From Corynebacterium sp. ACRPS (lineage in GTDB: Bacteria > Actinomycetota > Actinomycetes > Mycobacteriales > Mycobacteriaceae), in contig NZ_JAKRMY010000004.1 in NCBI RefSeq assembly GCF_022346005.1, forward strand, positions 1-64,000: a DNA stretch of 64,000 bases. The letters are read 5' to 3'. The number at the start of each line of letters is the position of its first letter. The stretch's first letter is position 1. Positions 25,863 through 34,554 of this stretch are shown here, piece by piece. The notes below the pieces were generated by a model that was not told where the DNA came from, ran no database searches, and saw only the letters and a program-made list of their open reading frames with translations. Both the position numbers and the translations under genes were made by a program.

Positions 25863-26009
25863 ATGACCGCTCAAGCTAATCGATGCCTCCCTGCCTACTC
25901 CACCCAGAACCATGTTTCCTCGGACGGTTCGGCACCAGACGCGGACAAGCCCGCCGTGGCGAGTGCAGCAAATGCCACCGCGGCGGCCATGGCCGAATCT
26001 CGCTGCTGA
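25863..26009 (+). CDS. Possible 48-residue protein in an otherwise empty region
   Basis: Between the phosphatase start and the gene at 26159 there are about 400 bases without a clear gene. This frame begins ATG ACC GCT CAA, has GC-rich third positions and ends TGA, giving an Ala/Ser/Asp-rich peptide with two Cys. No ribosome binding site precedes it. It may be spurious or the remnant of a longer gene; I recognise no homologue. The rest of the gap shows nothing beyond A/T-rich promoter-like DNA near 25840. Confidence 0.25.
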   Translation: MTAQANRCLPAYSTQNHVSSDGSAPDADKPAVASAANATAAAMAESRC

Positions 26010-26158
26010 TGAAGAATCATTAACTCAATCTAGCGCGAATGGGCGCCGATGAAAACAGGAAGGCACTTCCAGCGGGCGGTTTCGGCGCGAAACCGTACTT
26101 ACGCGGTAAGCTAGAGAGGAACTTTTGCTCGCATAGGATAAAGGGGAATTAGTCAATA

Positions 26159-26440
26159 ATGATCCAATTCGTCTTCGGCGCCGCCGCAGGGTACGTATTT
26201 GGCACCAAAGCGGGCCGCAAGCGCTACCACCAAATGAAAAGCGCCTACCAAAAGACCGTCAACTCCCCCGCCACCAAATCCGCGGTGCGTTCCGCGCGCA
26301 AGATGGTAGCCAACCGCCTGGATCCCGAGCCACGCATGCGCGAAATCCACGACCTTTCCGAAAAGCGCCGGGGCAAAGGCAAGGCTCGCGGGAACCAGGC
26401 TCCACAGGCAGACCGGATTTATGAACCCGATGAGGATTAA
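26159..26440 (+). CDS. Small conserved hypothetical protein, YtxH-like
   Basis: A 93-residue protein beginning MIQFVFGAAAGYVFGTKAGRK, a glycine-rich hydrophobic segment followed by basic residues, as in small YtxH-like membrane-anchored proteins. The remainder is very basic (SAVRSARKMVANRL, EKRRGKGKARG) with an acidic tail. AAGGGG lies upstream of the ATG. Convergent with dnaG. Function unknown. Confidence 0.7.
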   Translation: MIQFVFGAAAGYVFGTKAGRKRYHQMKSAYQKTVNSPATKSAVRSARKMVANRLDPEPRMREIHDLSEKRRGKGKARGNQAPQADRIYEPDED

Positions 26441-26507
26441 AACCTTTCCCCGTTAGCCCTTCCCCGCGCAGCACCTGAACTAGCGCTCGAGTGCCTGCCC
26501 GGGGATT

Positions 26508-28427
26508 TTATATACCTGGCGTACCGCGAAAGGCGCGGTCATTTAACTCGCGGCGGGCCTGCTCCAAGGCAATGAGGTCCGCGAACAGGGAGTTATAGCC
26601 GGCCTCATCATCGGTAGGCCGCATCCGGCCCAACTGGGCTTTCAGCTGTGCAATCTGATCGCCCACGACGGTTTCCTGCAGCCGCGAGAGTACGGAATCC
26701 GCATATTTTTCTGCGCCTACGTCCGTGGGCAGGATGGCCTCGACTGCCAGCTCGGAGACGAAATTCCTTCCCGTCAGATCCTGCATTTCCCCAGCAACGG
26801 CGGCAATCCAATCCACCCCGGACATAGTGGCGCCCTTGTCTGCCCCGCCCACTGCGGAAATCGCCTGCCGGACAATGCGGTAGGCGTCGTTGGTGTAGGC
26901 ATCGGCAGTAATGCCATCAAAGTACGAGCCAACTACCTCCGGCATCTGCAAGGCCAACTTTAGCGCCTCCCGCTGCGGCCACAGATGGGTCTCCTTCGGG
27001 CTGGGCGGATGGATCATGGGCACATCCTGCTGCGCCGGCTGCGGCTGTGCATTATCAAAGCGGCGTATCGTCGGCTTATCCGCCTTCTTCGGTTTCTTCG
27101 CCTCCGCGCGCACTTGGCGGAGCACCTCTTCCGGATCGTTCCAGCCCACCCAGCCGGCAAGCCGGCGGGCGTACTCGCGCTGCAGGGGCTGGTCCCGGAT
27201 TTGCGCGACGATGGGCACCGCCCGCCGCAAAGCCTGCAAGCGGCCTTCGGCAGTATCAATCCGGAAATCAGCAATAACCGACTGAATGACGAATTCAAAC
27301 ATGGGGATGCGGTCTGCCACCAGATCGCGCACCGCGGCATCGCCCTTTTCAAGGCGCAGATCGCACGGGTCCATGCCGTCTGGCGCCACAGAGACGAAGG
27401 ATTGTCCGGTAAATTTCTGCTCCCCGTCAAAGGCACGCATCGCGGCCTTCTGTCCCGCCTCATCACCATCGAAGGTGTAGATGAGCTCGCCGTGGAAATA
27501 GGAATCATCCAGCATGAGCCGGCGCAGCACCTGCAGGTGCTCCCCACCAAAGGCCGTACCGCATGAGGCCACGGCAGTCTTAATGCCTGCCGCGTACATG
27601 GCCATCACATCCGTATAGCCTTCCACCACCACAGCTTGGTGTCCTTCTGCGATATTGCGCTTGGCCAAATCCAGCCCAAAGAGCACCTTGGACTTGTGAT
27701 AAAGCATGGTCTCGGACGTATTCATGTACTTGCCCAGCTTGTCATCATCAAAGAGCTTGCGCGCGCCAAAGCCAATGACGTTGCCGGAAAGATCCTTAAT
27801 GGGCCACAGCAACCGGCGGTGAAAACGGTCAATGGGACCGCGCTTGCCCATCTTGGAAATGCCGGCCGCCTCTAGCTCTTCAAAGGAAAACCCCATGCGC
27901 AACAGGTGCTTTGTGGCGGTGTCCCAACCTTCTGGGGCGTATCCGCACTCGAAATCATAAATAACCTCGCGGCTAAACCCGCGGTCCAGCAAAAAATTGC
28001 GCGCCGTTGCCGCCTCCGGGGTTTCCAGCTGCTTCCGGTAGAACTCGTGCACCGCCTTATTCGCAGCGATTAGCCGCTGCCGAGTACCCGGCTTCTCATT
28101 GCGGGCACCGGTCGAGCCGCCCTGGTAATTAATGTGGTAGCCGATCTTCTGCGCTACGGCTTCCACGGCCTCCGGAAAAGAGACCTGTTCCATTTCCATT
28201 AGGAAGCTGAATACATCGCCGCCTTTTCCGGTGGAAAAACAGTGATAATAACCGCGCTGCGGGCGGACGTGGAAGGACGGTGTCTTTTCATCCTTGAAAG
28301 GGCTCAAGCCCTTCAAAGAATCATGCCCTGCTGGTTTGAGCTGCACATATTCGCCTACAATTTCTTCTAAAGGCGCGCGTTCACGGATAGCTTGGATATC
28401 ACTGTCCGGAATTCTGCCCTTTGCCAT
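26508..28427 (-). CDS. dnaG: DNA primase with degenerate zinc-binding motif
   Basis: The 639-residue primase that makes RNA primers at the replication fork. Order: N-terminal CHC2-type domain (1-100), TOPRIM core (about 260-350, with VEGYTDVMAMYAAG and TFDGDEAGQKAA), and the C-terminal helicase-binding region. The zinc ligands are largely missing: the usual C-P-F-H reads SPFK (42-45) and the H-C-F-G-C-G block reads HCFSTG, keeping only Cys63 of the classical set. Surrounding residues (DEKTPSF, GKGGD) are conserved, so the domain is present but probably does not bind zinc in the usual way. Confidence 0.93.
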   Translation of the reverse strand: MAKGRIPDSDIQAIRERAPLEEIVGEYVQLKPAGHDSLKGLSPFKDEKTPSFHVRPQRGYYHCFSTGKGGDVFSFLMEMEQVSFPEAVEAVAQKIGYHINYQGGSTGARNEKPGTRQRLIAANKAVHEFYRKQLETPEAATARNFLLDRGFSREVIYDFECGYAPEGWDTATKHLLRMGFSFEELEAAGISKMGKRGPIDRFHRRLLWPIKDLSGNVIGFGARKLFDDDKLGKYMNTSETMLYHKSKVLFGLDLAKRNIAEGHQAVVVEGYTDVMAMYAAGIKTAVASCGTAFGGEHLQVLRRLMLDDSYFHGELIYTFDGDEAGQKAAMRAFDGEQKFTGQSFVSVAPDGMDPCDLRLEKGDAAVRDLVADRIPMFEFVIQSVIADFRIDTAEGRLQALRRAVPIVAQIRDQPLQREYARRLAGWVGWNDPEEVLRQVRAEAKKPKKADKPTIRRFDNAQPQPAQQDVPMIHPPSPKETHLWPQREALKLALQMPEVVGSYFDGITADAYTNDAYRIVRQAISAVGGADKGATMSGVDWIAAVAGEMQDLTGRNFVSELAVEAILPTDVGAEKYADSVLSRLQETVVGDQIAQLKAQLGRMRPTDDEAGYNSLFADLIALEQARRELNDRAFRGTPGI

Positions 28428-28652
28428 GGCTACAGACTACCCCGCCCATTTATCGGATGCTTAACTGCCAAAGCCAGGATGGTCGCATTGGGCGGTGCCA
28501 CTCAACAAGTACACAGAATCACCGTGTTTTACCCACATGTGTGGCGGCCTCTCCCCGGGTATTCCCACCCCCGTGACGGGGCAATTTTGAATATTGGCCT
28601 TGACACGGTGGACGTTTATGTTTTCGAGATATTTCCTGCAACAATAGGGAGC

Positions 28653-29075
28653 ATGTCCAAGTCCAAAGCGTCTAAGAAATCGCTTCCAGTGGCCCTTGGT
28701 GGACTCGCCATCGTCGCAGGTGCTAGCTACTTCGGCTTCGACCTCGGCGGTGATGAGGATGCAACGTCGACGGATGAGACCTGCGCTATTTCTTCCCTTC
28801 CCAGCGAGGCCGAAGAAACCGCAGGCGATATTCTCGCCGGTGGCCCCTATGACTACCCCGACAATGACAATTCCCATTTTGGCAATTATGAAGGCGTCCT
28901 CCCCAAGCAGGCGCAGGACTACTACCGCGAGTACACGGTAGAAACCCCTGGCAGTAACCATCGCGGTTCGAGGCGCATCGTCACCGGCGGCGGCACCGAA
29001 ACCGACCCCGATGTGTGGTACTACACCGACGACCATTACCAAACATTCTGTTCTATCCCGGACGCAGAGGACTAA
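28653..29075 (+). CDS. Guanyl-specific ribonuclease, RNase Sa/barnase family
   Basis: A 140-residue RNase with a basic N-terminus and a hydrophobic export or anchor segment (about 11-30), then an RNase Sa-like domain. Active-site residues align: Glu93 in REYTVETPG, Arg104/107/108 in HRGSRRIV, His128 in TDDHYQTF. Cys44 and Cys133 match the positions of the RNase Sa disulfide, supporting an extracytoplasmic enzyme. It cleaves RNA after guanosine. The ATG at 28653 has GGGAG just upstream. A barstar-like inhibitor gene starts two bases after the stop codon. Divergent from dnaG. Confidence 0.88.
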   Translation: MSKSKASKKSLPVALGGLAIVAGASYFGFDLGGDEDATSTDETCAISSLPSEAEETAGDILAGGPYDYPDNDNSHFGNYEGVLPKQAQDYYREYTVETPGSNHRGSRRIVTGGGTETDPDVWYYTDDHYQTFCSIPDAED

Positions 29076-29077
29076 TA

Positions 29078-29311
29078 GTGCACCGCATTTTAATTACGGA
29101 ACCCATCCGTACCCGTACGGATTTCTTCAATGCCTTAGGACGCACCCATGGTTGCGTGGATTGTGGCCCGCGCAGCCTAGAGGATCTAGCTAAATTCCTA
29201 CGCGAGAATGAGGTCTCCACCATCGTCGCAGCCAACATGGAAATGGAATTGGATGACTTCGCGGCCATCGCGGCCATCGCCCAGGATGAAGGCGTTAGGC
29301 TCGCACGCTAA
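29078..29311 (+). CDS. Barstar-like ribonuclease inhibitor
   Basis: A 77-residue acidic protein with the barstar layout: an N-terminal strand (HRILITEPIRTRTDFFNAL), a CGPRSLEDLAKFL helix matching the barstar NLDALWDCL element that enters the RNase active site, and a strand VSTIVAANME. Barstar protects the producing cell by binding the RNase. It starts at a GTG two bases after the RNase stop codon, so the pair is co-translated. The barstar call is based on short motifs plus context. Confidence 0.75.
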   Translation: MHRILITEPIRTRTDFFNALGRTHGCVDCGPRSLEDLAKFLRENEVSTIVAANMEMELDDFAAIAAIAQDEGVRLAR

Positions 29312-29340
29312 TAGCTACTCTGCAGATGCTGACATTCCGC

Positions 29341-29390
29341 GATGCTATAGGTCCACTGCAATAACTGAGCATTGCGCGCCCTCAGATATC
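29341..29390. repeat. Dispersed intergenic repeat, copy 1
   Basis: GATGCTATAGGTCCACTGCA continues ATAACTGAGCAT and ends CTCAGATATC. A near-identical sequence lies at 40184-40253. Both follow a small secreted-protein gene. No coding potential. Confidence 0.6.
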
Positions 29391-29484
29391 ACTTTTCCGC
29401 CTCAAAAATAGCAGCAGAGGTTGCACTTTTCGCGAACACCAGCGCCGAAGTTCCTCCGAAGGAGCCCCACGGCCTGCATAGCTA

Positions 29485-30777
29485 CTAGTCCAAGAACCCC
29501 GAAAGGTCAGCGCTTCGGCGGGCAAGCCGCTCGAGGCGGGATTCGGTCATGGAAGCGATCTGATCAATGATGGCGCGGTCGCGAGCGGCGTCGGTATCGG
29601 CCTGCTCCCACCACAGGCGGAAAGTGGCATCGAGCGAACCGGGCGCACCGGCAACGAGGTAGTCGTAGACGCGGTAGATGCGTTCGCGCTGGCGGTCTTG
29701 GCGCGCTAGGTGCGCTGGTTCATCCATTACATAAAGCACAGCAATCGTCTTGAGGAGCTTGACCTCTGCCTGCGCCAAGGGCGGAACGTGCAGGTCACCG
29801 TGCATGCGGCCGAGCGTATTGGCACTGATAAGTTCGGCATTCGCCTCCGAGGTGGCACCGATGGTGGCGCCCACATAGCGTCCCACCAGCTCAGAGGTCA
29901 TCTTTTTCAGCTTGGCATAATCGCGCAGGGTGTAGTCGAAATTCCCAAGAGCGTTGATGACATCGAGGTTGCGCAGGCTATCGGCGGCTTCCAAGAGCTC
30001 ATCGGCAGTTCCGCCAAAGGCCTCGGCGCCCTTTTCTGCAAGGTGGGCTAGCTCCACCAAATCCCACAGCACGTTCAAGGAAATGCGCTGGGAGATGATG
30101 CCGTCTTCCACATCGTGCACGGAATAGGCAATATCATCGGACCAGTCCATGACCTGGGCTTCGATGCACTTTCGCTTATCGCTATGGCCTTCGCGCAGCC
30201 ACGCTAAAAGGTCAGCGTCCTCATCATAAGCGCCGTATTTGCGGTTGATGGTGCCATCCGGATTGGTCTTGGTCCAGGGATATTTGCACGCACCATCGAG
30301 CGCGGCCCGGGTGAGGTTGAGGCCAAAGCTGTAGGCGGTGCCATCGGCGTCCTCGACTAAGACCTTGGGTTCGAGCCGCGTGAGGATGCGCAGGGTTTGC
30401 GCATTTCCCTCGAAACCGCCCTGCGCGACCTCATTAAGGGCATTTTCGCCGTTGTGGCCATAGGGCGGGTGGCCGATATCGTGGGTGAGCCCGGCCATGT
30501 CACAGAGATCCGGATCGAGTCCGAGGCCTGCGCCGATGCCGCGGGCGATCTGGCCGACCTCGAGCGAGTGGGTAAGCCGGGTGCGCGGGGTATCGCCATC
30601 GCGTGGGCCTACGACCTGAGTTTTATCCGCCAATCGCCGCAGAGCAGCCGAGTGCAAAACGCGGGCGCGGTCGCGGGAGAATACCCCGCGGTGTTCTTCA
30701 ATATCGCTAATCGTGGATCCCTTGGGCCGTTCTTCGGCCAGCCGGGCAAAATCAGCTGCAGCATAAGAGTAAGACAC
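29485..30777 (-). CDS. dgt: Deoxyguanosinetriphosphate triphosphohydrolase-like protein
   Basis: A 430-residue HD-domain enzyme releasing triphosphate from dGTP or other dNTPs. The metal-binding HD blocks are RLTHSLEVGQIARG and LTHDIGHPPYGHNGE, with the later MDWSDDIAYSVHDVEDG motif typical of the family. It lies 11 bases from the YdcF gene upstream, probably in the same transcript. In actinobacterial genomes dgt often neighbours dnaG, as here. Confidence 0.9.
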   Translation of the reverse strand: MSYSYAAADFARLAEERPKGSTISDIEEHRGVFSRDRARVLHSAALRRLADKTQVVGPRDGDTPRTRLTHSLEVGQIARGIGAGLGLDPDLCDMAGLTHDIGHPPYGHNGENALNEVAQGGFEGNAQTLRILTRLEPKVLVEDADGTAYSFGLNLTRAALDGACKYPWTKTNPDGTINRKYGAYDEDADLLAWLREGHSDKRKCIEAQVMDWSDDIAYSVHDVEDGIISQRISLNVLWDLVELAHLAEKGAEAFGGTADELLEAADSLRNLDVINALGNFDYTLRDYAKLKKMTSELVGRYVGATIGATSEANAELISANTLGRMHGDLHVPPLAQAEVKLLKTIAVLYVMDEPAHLARQDRQRERIYRVYDYLVAGAPGSLDATFRLWWEQADTDAARDRAIIDQIASMTESRLERLARRSADLSGFLD

Positions 30778-30788
30778 GGCGTTTTAGT

Positions 30789-31376
30789 CTATTCCCCCTG
30801 CGTGCGGTCTGCGTCTTTATTTTGCATCGTTTCGTGCCGCAGCTTCTGATTCGGCCGCAGCATCAGCTCGATGCGGTACAGGCGCCTTTTCCAGGCACGC
30901 GCGCACTGGGGAGAAACACTGCTGGCGAGCCCAATATAAAACAGCCCGCCGCATTCGTGTGCGAGGTAGCGCCACCAAGGCTTGGACAAGCGCCGAGCGG
31001 GATAATAGGGTGTGCCAGAAACTTGAGCGTTGAGCCCTTCCTGCTTGGCGATGACCCACGTGCGCAACCTGTGCAAGGGATCGGTGACGATGATGGCATC
31101 GGCAATGCCGTGGGCATCGATAACTGCTGCTAAGGACTCGCGCGTATCGAGTCCTTCCTCCACGGCGGATACCTGCAGCCCAGGGAAGTTCTCGCGCAGG
31201 TAATCGCGCGCGACCCCGGCCTCGGTAAATCGATCCCCGGGCAGCTGGCCGCCGACGGTTATAACGGGCAGGCCGCGGGAGGTGGCCAGCTCCCCGGCAT
31301 GGCGCAGACGCCCGGTTAGGATGCGGGAGGGGCGGCCATCGTATTGCGCGGTGCCTAAAACAACGACATATTTCAC
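30789..31376 (-). CDS. YdcF/DUF218 family protein
   Basis: A 195-residue DUF218 protein: VKYVVVLGTAQYDGRPS at the start, then VITVGGQ, DTRESLAAV and IIVTDPLHRLRTWVIAKQ, and a C-terminal region with aromatic residues. The family includes SanA/YdcF-like envelope proteins of unclear biochemistry. Two GTG starts are possible: 31376, giving the usual VKYVVVLG start, preceded by GGGAAG, and 31388, preceded by AGGAAG. I chose 31376. Divergent from the TPM gene. Confidence 0.75.
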   Translation of the reverse strand: MKYVVVLGTAQYDGRPSRILTGRLRHAGELATSRGLPVITVGGQLPGDRFTEAGVARDYLRENFPGLQVSAVEEGLDTRESLAAVIDAHGIADAIIVTDPLHRLRTWVIAKQEGLNAQVSGTPYYPARRLSKPWWRYLAHECGGLFYIGLASSVSPQCARAWKRRLYRIELMLRPNQKLRHETMQNKDADRTQGE

Positions 31377-31447
31377 AATACTTCCCACCCTACTTCCTGC
31401 GAAGGAGGTTCTCCGGATTGGGCGTTCGGGCAGGTAGAGTTGTGGGC

Positions 31448-33466
31448 ATGAATCTTAGTGCACGAATCGGCCGCGCTACCATCGCGGCATTTTTGCTCGG
31501 CTGCACCTCCATTGGCGCAGGCCAGGCCTTAGCCGCGGAGACCACTACCATCGCCCAAGCACCGGATACGGCGGCGGTGACGGATAGGGTAAATGATGAG
31601 GCAGGGGTCTTAAACACCGAGGAAATTAGGGAGATCAATGAGAAGATTACCCAGCTACAAAAAGACCAGTCGCTCATCATCTTCGTTGTCTTCGCAAACG
31701 ATCTAGGCACTGATCCGGAGAGCTATGCGCGCAACATCGTCAACGAGAAGGGCCCGAATTCCGCGGCCTATGTCGTTGGTGTGAACGAGCGCCAGGTGGG
31801 CGTGCAGACCGGCGATCAATGGCCCGAAGGCCGCCTGGATCAGATGTACGATGCCGCCTATAGCAAGCTCTCCGCCGAGGAATACGGCGCTTCTGCGATC
31901 GCACTCGCCGATGCCGCCCTTGGTAACTCCAGCTCCTCCGATTCTTCTGGCATGGCCTGGCTGGGCGGTGGCGCCGCCGCCATCGTCGCTGCAGGCGGTG
32001 GCATTTGGTACTACTCGCGCCGCAGCACGAAGAAGAATCAGGCTAAGACATTAGAGTCCGCCCGCGAAATTGCGCCAGAAGATACCGATCAATTAAACCG
32101 GCTACCGCTAGATACCTTGGATAAATTGGCCCAGGAAGAGTTGGTCTCCACGGATGAATCCATCCGCCGCGGCAAGGAAGAGCTCAATATCGCCCTGTCT
32201 GAATTCGGGCCCGAGCGCACCCGCCCGTTTACCAAGGCGATGAATCATTCCACCTCTACCCTGCAAAAGGCCTTCAAGATTCGCCAGCGCCTCGATGATG
32301 CAGTTCCGGAGTCCCAGGCCGAGCGCCGGCAAATGTTGGTAGAAATCGTCTCTACCTGCGGCCAAGCCGATGACGCCCTAGATAGCCAGGCAGAAGAGTT
32401 TGCCCGGATGCGAGACCTGCTGCTGCAAAGCGACTCTAAGTTAGACGAGCTCACCCAGCGCACCGTCGGGCTGCGCACCCGCCTGCCGGGCGCCGAAGGT
32501 ACCCTGAAAAAGCTCCAAGAGGACTACTCCGCAGAGGTCCTATCCTCCATTGCGGATAACCCAGAATTGGCGAGCGCCTCCCTCGATGAGGCGGAAAAGC
32601 TCCTGGACCAAGCCCGCGAGGTGCAAGGTCAGCCTGCCGGCCAACAGGGTTCGCTCGTGGGGCTTATCCGCGATATCGAGCATGCCACGGAGGTCACCGA
32701 TAGGCTCCTGACCGGTGTAGAGCACGCCGAGGAGAATATTTCCTCCGCGCGCCGCAATCTGGGCGCGCTCATTACCGAGGTCGAGGGCGAAGCCGAGGAA
32801 GCCCGCGAACTGGAGCGCCAAGGCAAATCCCAGGGAACCCAGGCGGATTGGGAGGCCCTCGAGGAGCTGCTTAAGCGCGCCTCTGCCGCGGTCACTGACG
32901 CCAAGCAACAGGGCGATACGGATCCCTTGGGCCAGCACACCGCCCTTATGAGCATCGATACCGAGCTTGATGAGGGCCTCGACCGCGTGCGGGAAAAGAC
33001 CTCCACTCACGCGCGCCAGCTCGAGCTTTTCCACCAGCAAATGTCGGTGGCGGAATCCAATATTCAGGCCGCCGAGGATCTCATTTCCTCGCGCGGGCGC
33101 ATCGTTGGTTCCGGCGCCCGCACCGCGCTTGCCGATGCCAAGCGTCTCCACGCCCAAGCCCTGCACACCCAGCGCAGCGATATCCGCGGCGCTCTGCAAT
33201 CCTCCCGCGAAGCCGTTGCCGCAGCGCAAGCCGCCTTGCAACGGGCCAAGGATGATTCCGATGAGTACCGCCGCCAGCAACAACGCCAGCAGACGAGTTC
33301 TGCGGCCGGCAATATCATCACCGGTATGGTCTTAGGCCAAATCTTGGGCGGCGGTGGCCGCGGCTTCGGCGGTGGTTTCAGCGGAGGCGGCGGCAGCTTC
33401 GGTGGCGGCGGAGGAGGATTCTCCGGCGGCGGTGGCGGAGGCGGTTTCCGCGGCGGCTCCTTCTAA
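31448..33466 (+). CDS. TPM-domain membrane protein with Gly-rich tail
   Basis: A 672-residue protein. A signal peptide (to about 30, ending QALAAE) precedes an extracytoplasmic TPM domain (40-165, with VNDEAGVLNTEEIREINE and QSLIIFVVF), one membrane segment (about 170-190), and a long cytoplasmic coiled-coil region with repeated Glu/Ala/Arg heptads. The tail is a Gly/Phe/Ser-rich stretch ending GGGFRGGSF. TPM proteins have been linked to membrane-protein and photosystem repair in other organisms; the bacterial role is not established. The ATG at 31448 has AGGTAGAG about 11 bases upstream. Confidence 0.82.
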   Translation: MNLSARIGRATIAAFLLGCTSIGAGQALAAETTTIAQAPDTAAVTDRVNDEAGVLNTEEIREINEKITQLQKDQSLIIFVVFANDLGTDPESYARNIVNEKGPNSAAYVVGVNERQVGVQTGDQWPEGRLDQMYDAAYSKLSAEEYGASAIALADAALGNSSSSDSSGMAWLGGGAAAIVAAGGGIWYYSRRSTKKNQAKTLESAREIAPEDTDQLNRLPLDTLDKLAQEELVSTDESIRRGKEELNIALSEFGPERTRPFTKAMNHSTSTLQKAFKIRQRLDDAVPESQAERRQMLVEIVSTCGQADDALDSQAEEFARMRDLLLQSDSKLDELTQRTVGLRTRLPGAEGTLKKLQEDYSAEVLSSIADNPELASASLDEAEKLLDQAREVQGQPAGQQGSLVGLIRDIEHATEVTDRLLTGVEHAEENISSARRNLGALITEVEGEAEEARELERQGKSQGTQADWEALEELLKRASAAVTDAKQQGDTDPLGQHTALMSIDTELDEGLDRVREKTSTHARQLELFHQQMSVAESNIQAAEDLISSRGRIVGSGARTALADAKRLHAQALHTQRSDIRGALQSSREAVAAAQAALQRAKDDSDEYRRQQQRQQTSSAAGNIITGMVLGQILGGGGRGFGGGFSGGGGSFGGGGGGFSGGGGGGGFRGGSF

Positions 33467-33513
33467 GCGGGGCTCCCCTTAACCGCGGCGCAGAAGGCCT
33501 GCTTTGTTGGCGC

Positions 33514-34041
33514 TTAGCCGCGCACGATGCGCGGTGTGGCATCGACAAGCAGGCAGCTATAGCTCAGCACCACCGCATCCACGTCCGGAAGGCCATTGTT
33601 ATCAGAGGCCGCGACTTCCAGGCCATTGCCCCGCGGGGTAAGGCGCGCAACTTCGGTGCCCTCCGCGCTACCATCTTCGGCAAGGGCCACGATGCGGCGC
33701 TGCTTGCCAAAGATGGCGGAGCGCTCCAAAAGGTAGTGGGCATCTCCGCAGGTCGCGCGCAGGCGCGTGACGGTCAATCCCGCCTGCGAGACTTCACTAT
33801 GCTTCACGGCACCGGAATCCGCGCCGCGGCTGGCACGCGGCCGGGCCCGCAGGAAAAAACGCGGGGAGGCGGTTGCACCGTCCAAAGACGTCTCCACGTC
33901 AAAAAGCATATCGGGGCGTGCGGGATCCCCGGAAAGCGCGCCGGCAATGGTCAGTACTCCATCTCGCACCCAGGCGATGTCGGTTCCGCGTACGTCGCGC
34001 AGGGTATTTCCGTTCCACTGCCACGGCATCGTTCCCGCCAT
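33514..34041 (-). CDS. Hypothetical protein downstream of glyS, second of a pair
   Basis: A 175-residue protein with no family I recognise, predicted soluble, rich in beta-type residues (WQWNGNTLRDVRGTDIAWV, LFDVETSLDGATASPRFFL). Its ATG overlaps the stop codon of the preceding gene (TAATG), so the two are co-translated and probably act together. The ending VLSYSCLLVDATPRIVRG is hydrophobic but not a clear membrane segment. Confidence 0.65.
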   Translation of the reverse strand: MAGTMPWQWNGNTLRDVRGTDIAWVRDGVLTIAGALSGDPARPDMLFDVETSLDGATASPRFFLRARPRASRGADSGAVKHSEVSQAGLTVTRLRATCGDAHYLLERSAIFGKQRRIVALAEDGSAEGTEVARLTPRGNGLEVAASDNNGLPDVDAVVLSYSCLLVDATPRIVRG

Positions 34042-34550
34042 TAGAAGATGAGCACCGCCAGCAGGGCAACGATGGAGGCCAACACCAGCGTGATGATCCA
34101 TACCAACGCGGAATTTTTGGTGTTCTTTTCCAAAATTGCGCGGGTGAACCAGCTCAGGCCGGCGATCTCGGCGGTGCTTAGACCCTCCGCATCGTCTTCG
34201 AATTCCAAGATGGCCTTGCGCACACCAGAATTCTTGGCGGAAAACTGTGCCACCTTGTTGTCATCGACGTCATCAATGATCCAATCGCCGCTATTTTCAT
34301 TGACGTAATGAAAGGTGCGGCCATTGAGCGAGGCCTCCAGCCGCTTATCGCGGCCGAGGCGGCCGGCGAGGCGGTAGACGGAGCCATCATCAAGCGTGAC
34401 CGAAGCGCCCAGATCGCTGACCTCAACGCGCCAAAAATTGCCGTCCACCTCGGCGGAATGCTCCGCAAAGACGCCTAGGCGCTCCGGCCCTTCCTCAGCG
34501 AGGAGGACGGGCTTTTCGCGGTCGGAGCGATCCCAGCTGGTGTAGTGCAT
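34041..34550 (-). CDS. Hypothetical tail-anchored membrane protein downstream of glyS
   Basis: A 169-residue protein: about 145 soluble residues with regular beta patterns (SVYRLAGRLGRDKRLEASLN, HYVNENSGDWIIDDVDDNK), then a single C-terminal membrane segment (SALVWIITLVLASIVALLAV). The layout recalls LURP1/phospholipid-scramblase-like beta barrels with a membrane tail, an unproven comparison. The ATG at 34550 is used; the upstream in-frame TTG overlaps the glyS end. It lies four bases after glyS. Confidence 0.65.
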   Translation of the reverse strand: MHYTSWDRSDREKPVLLAEEGPERLGVFAEHSAEVDGNFWRVEVSDLGASVTLDDGSVYRLAGRLGRDKRLEASLNGRTFHYVNENSGDWIIDDVDDNKVAQFSAKNSGVRKAILEFEDDAEGLSTAEIAGLSWFTRAILEKNTKNSALVWIITLVLASIVALLAVLIF

Positions 34551-34554
34551 CTGC

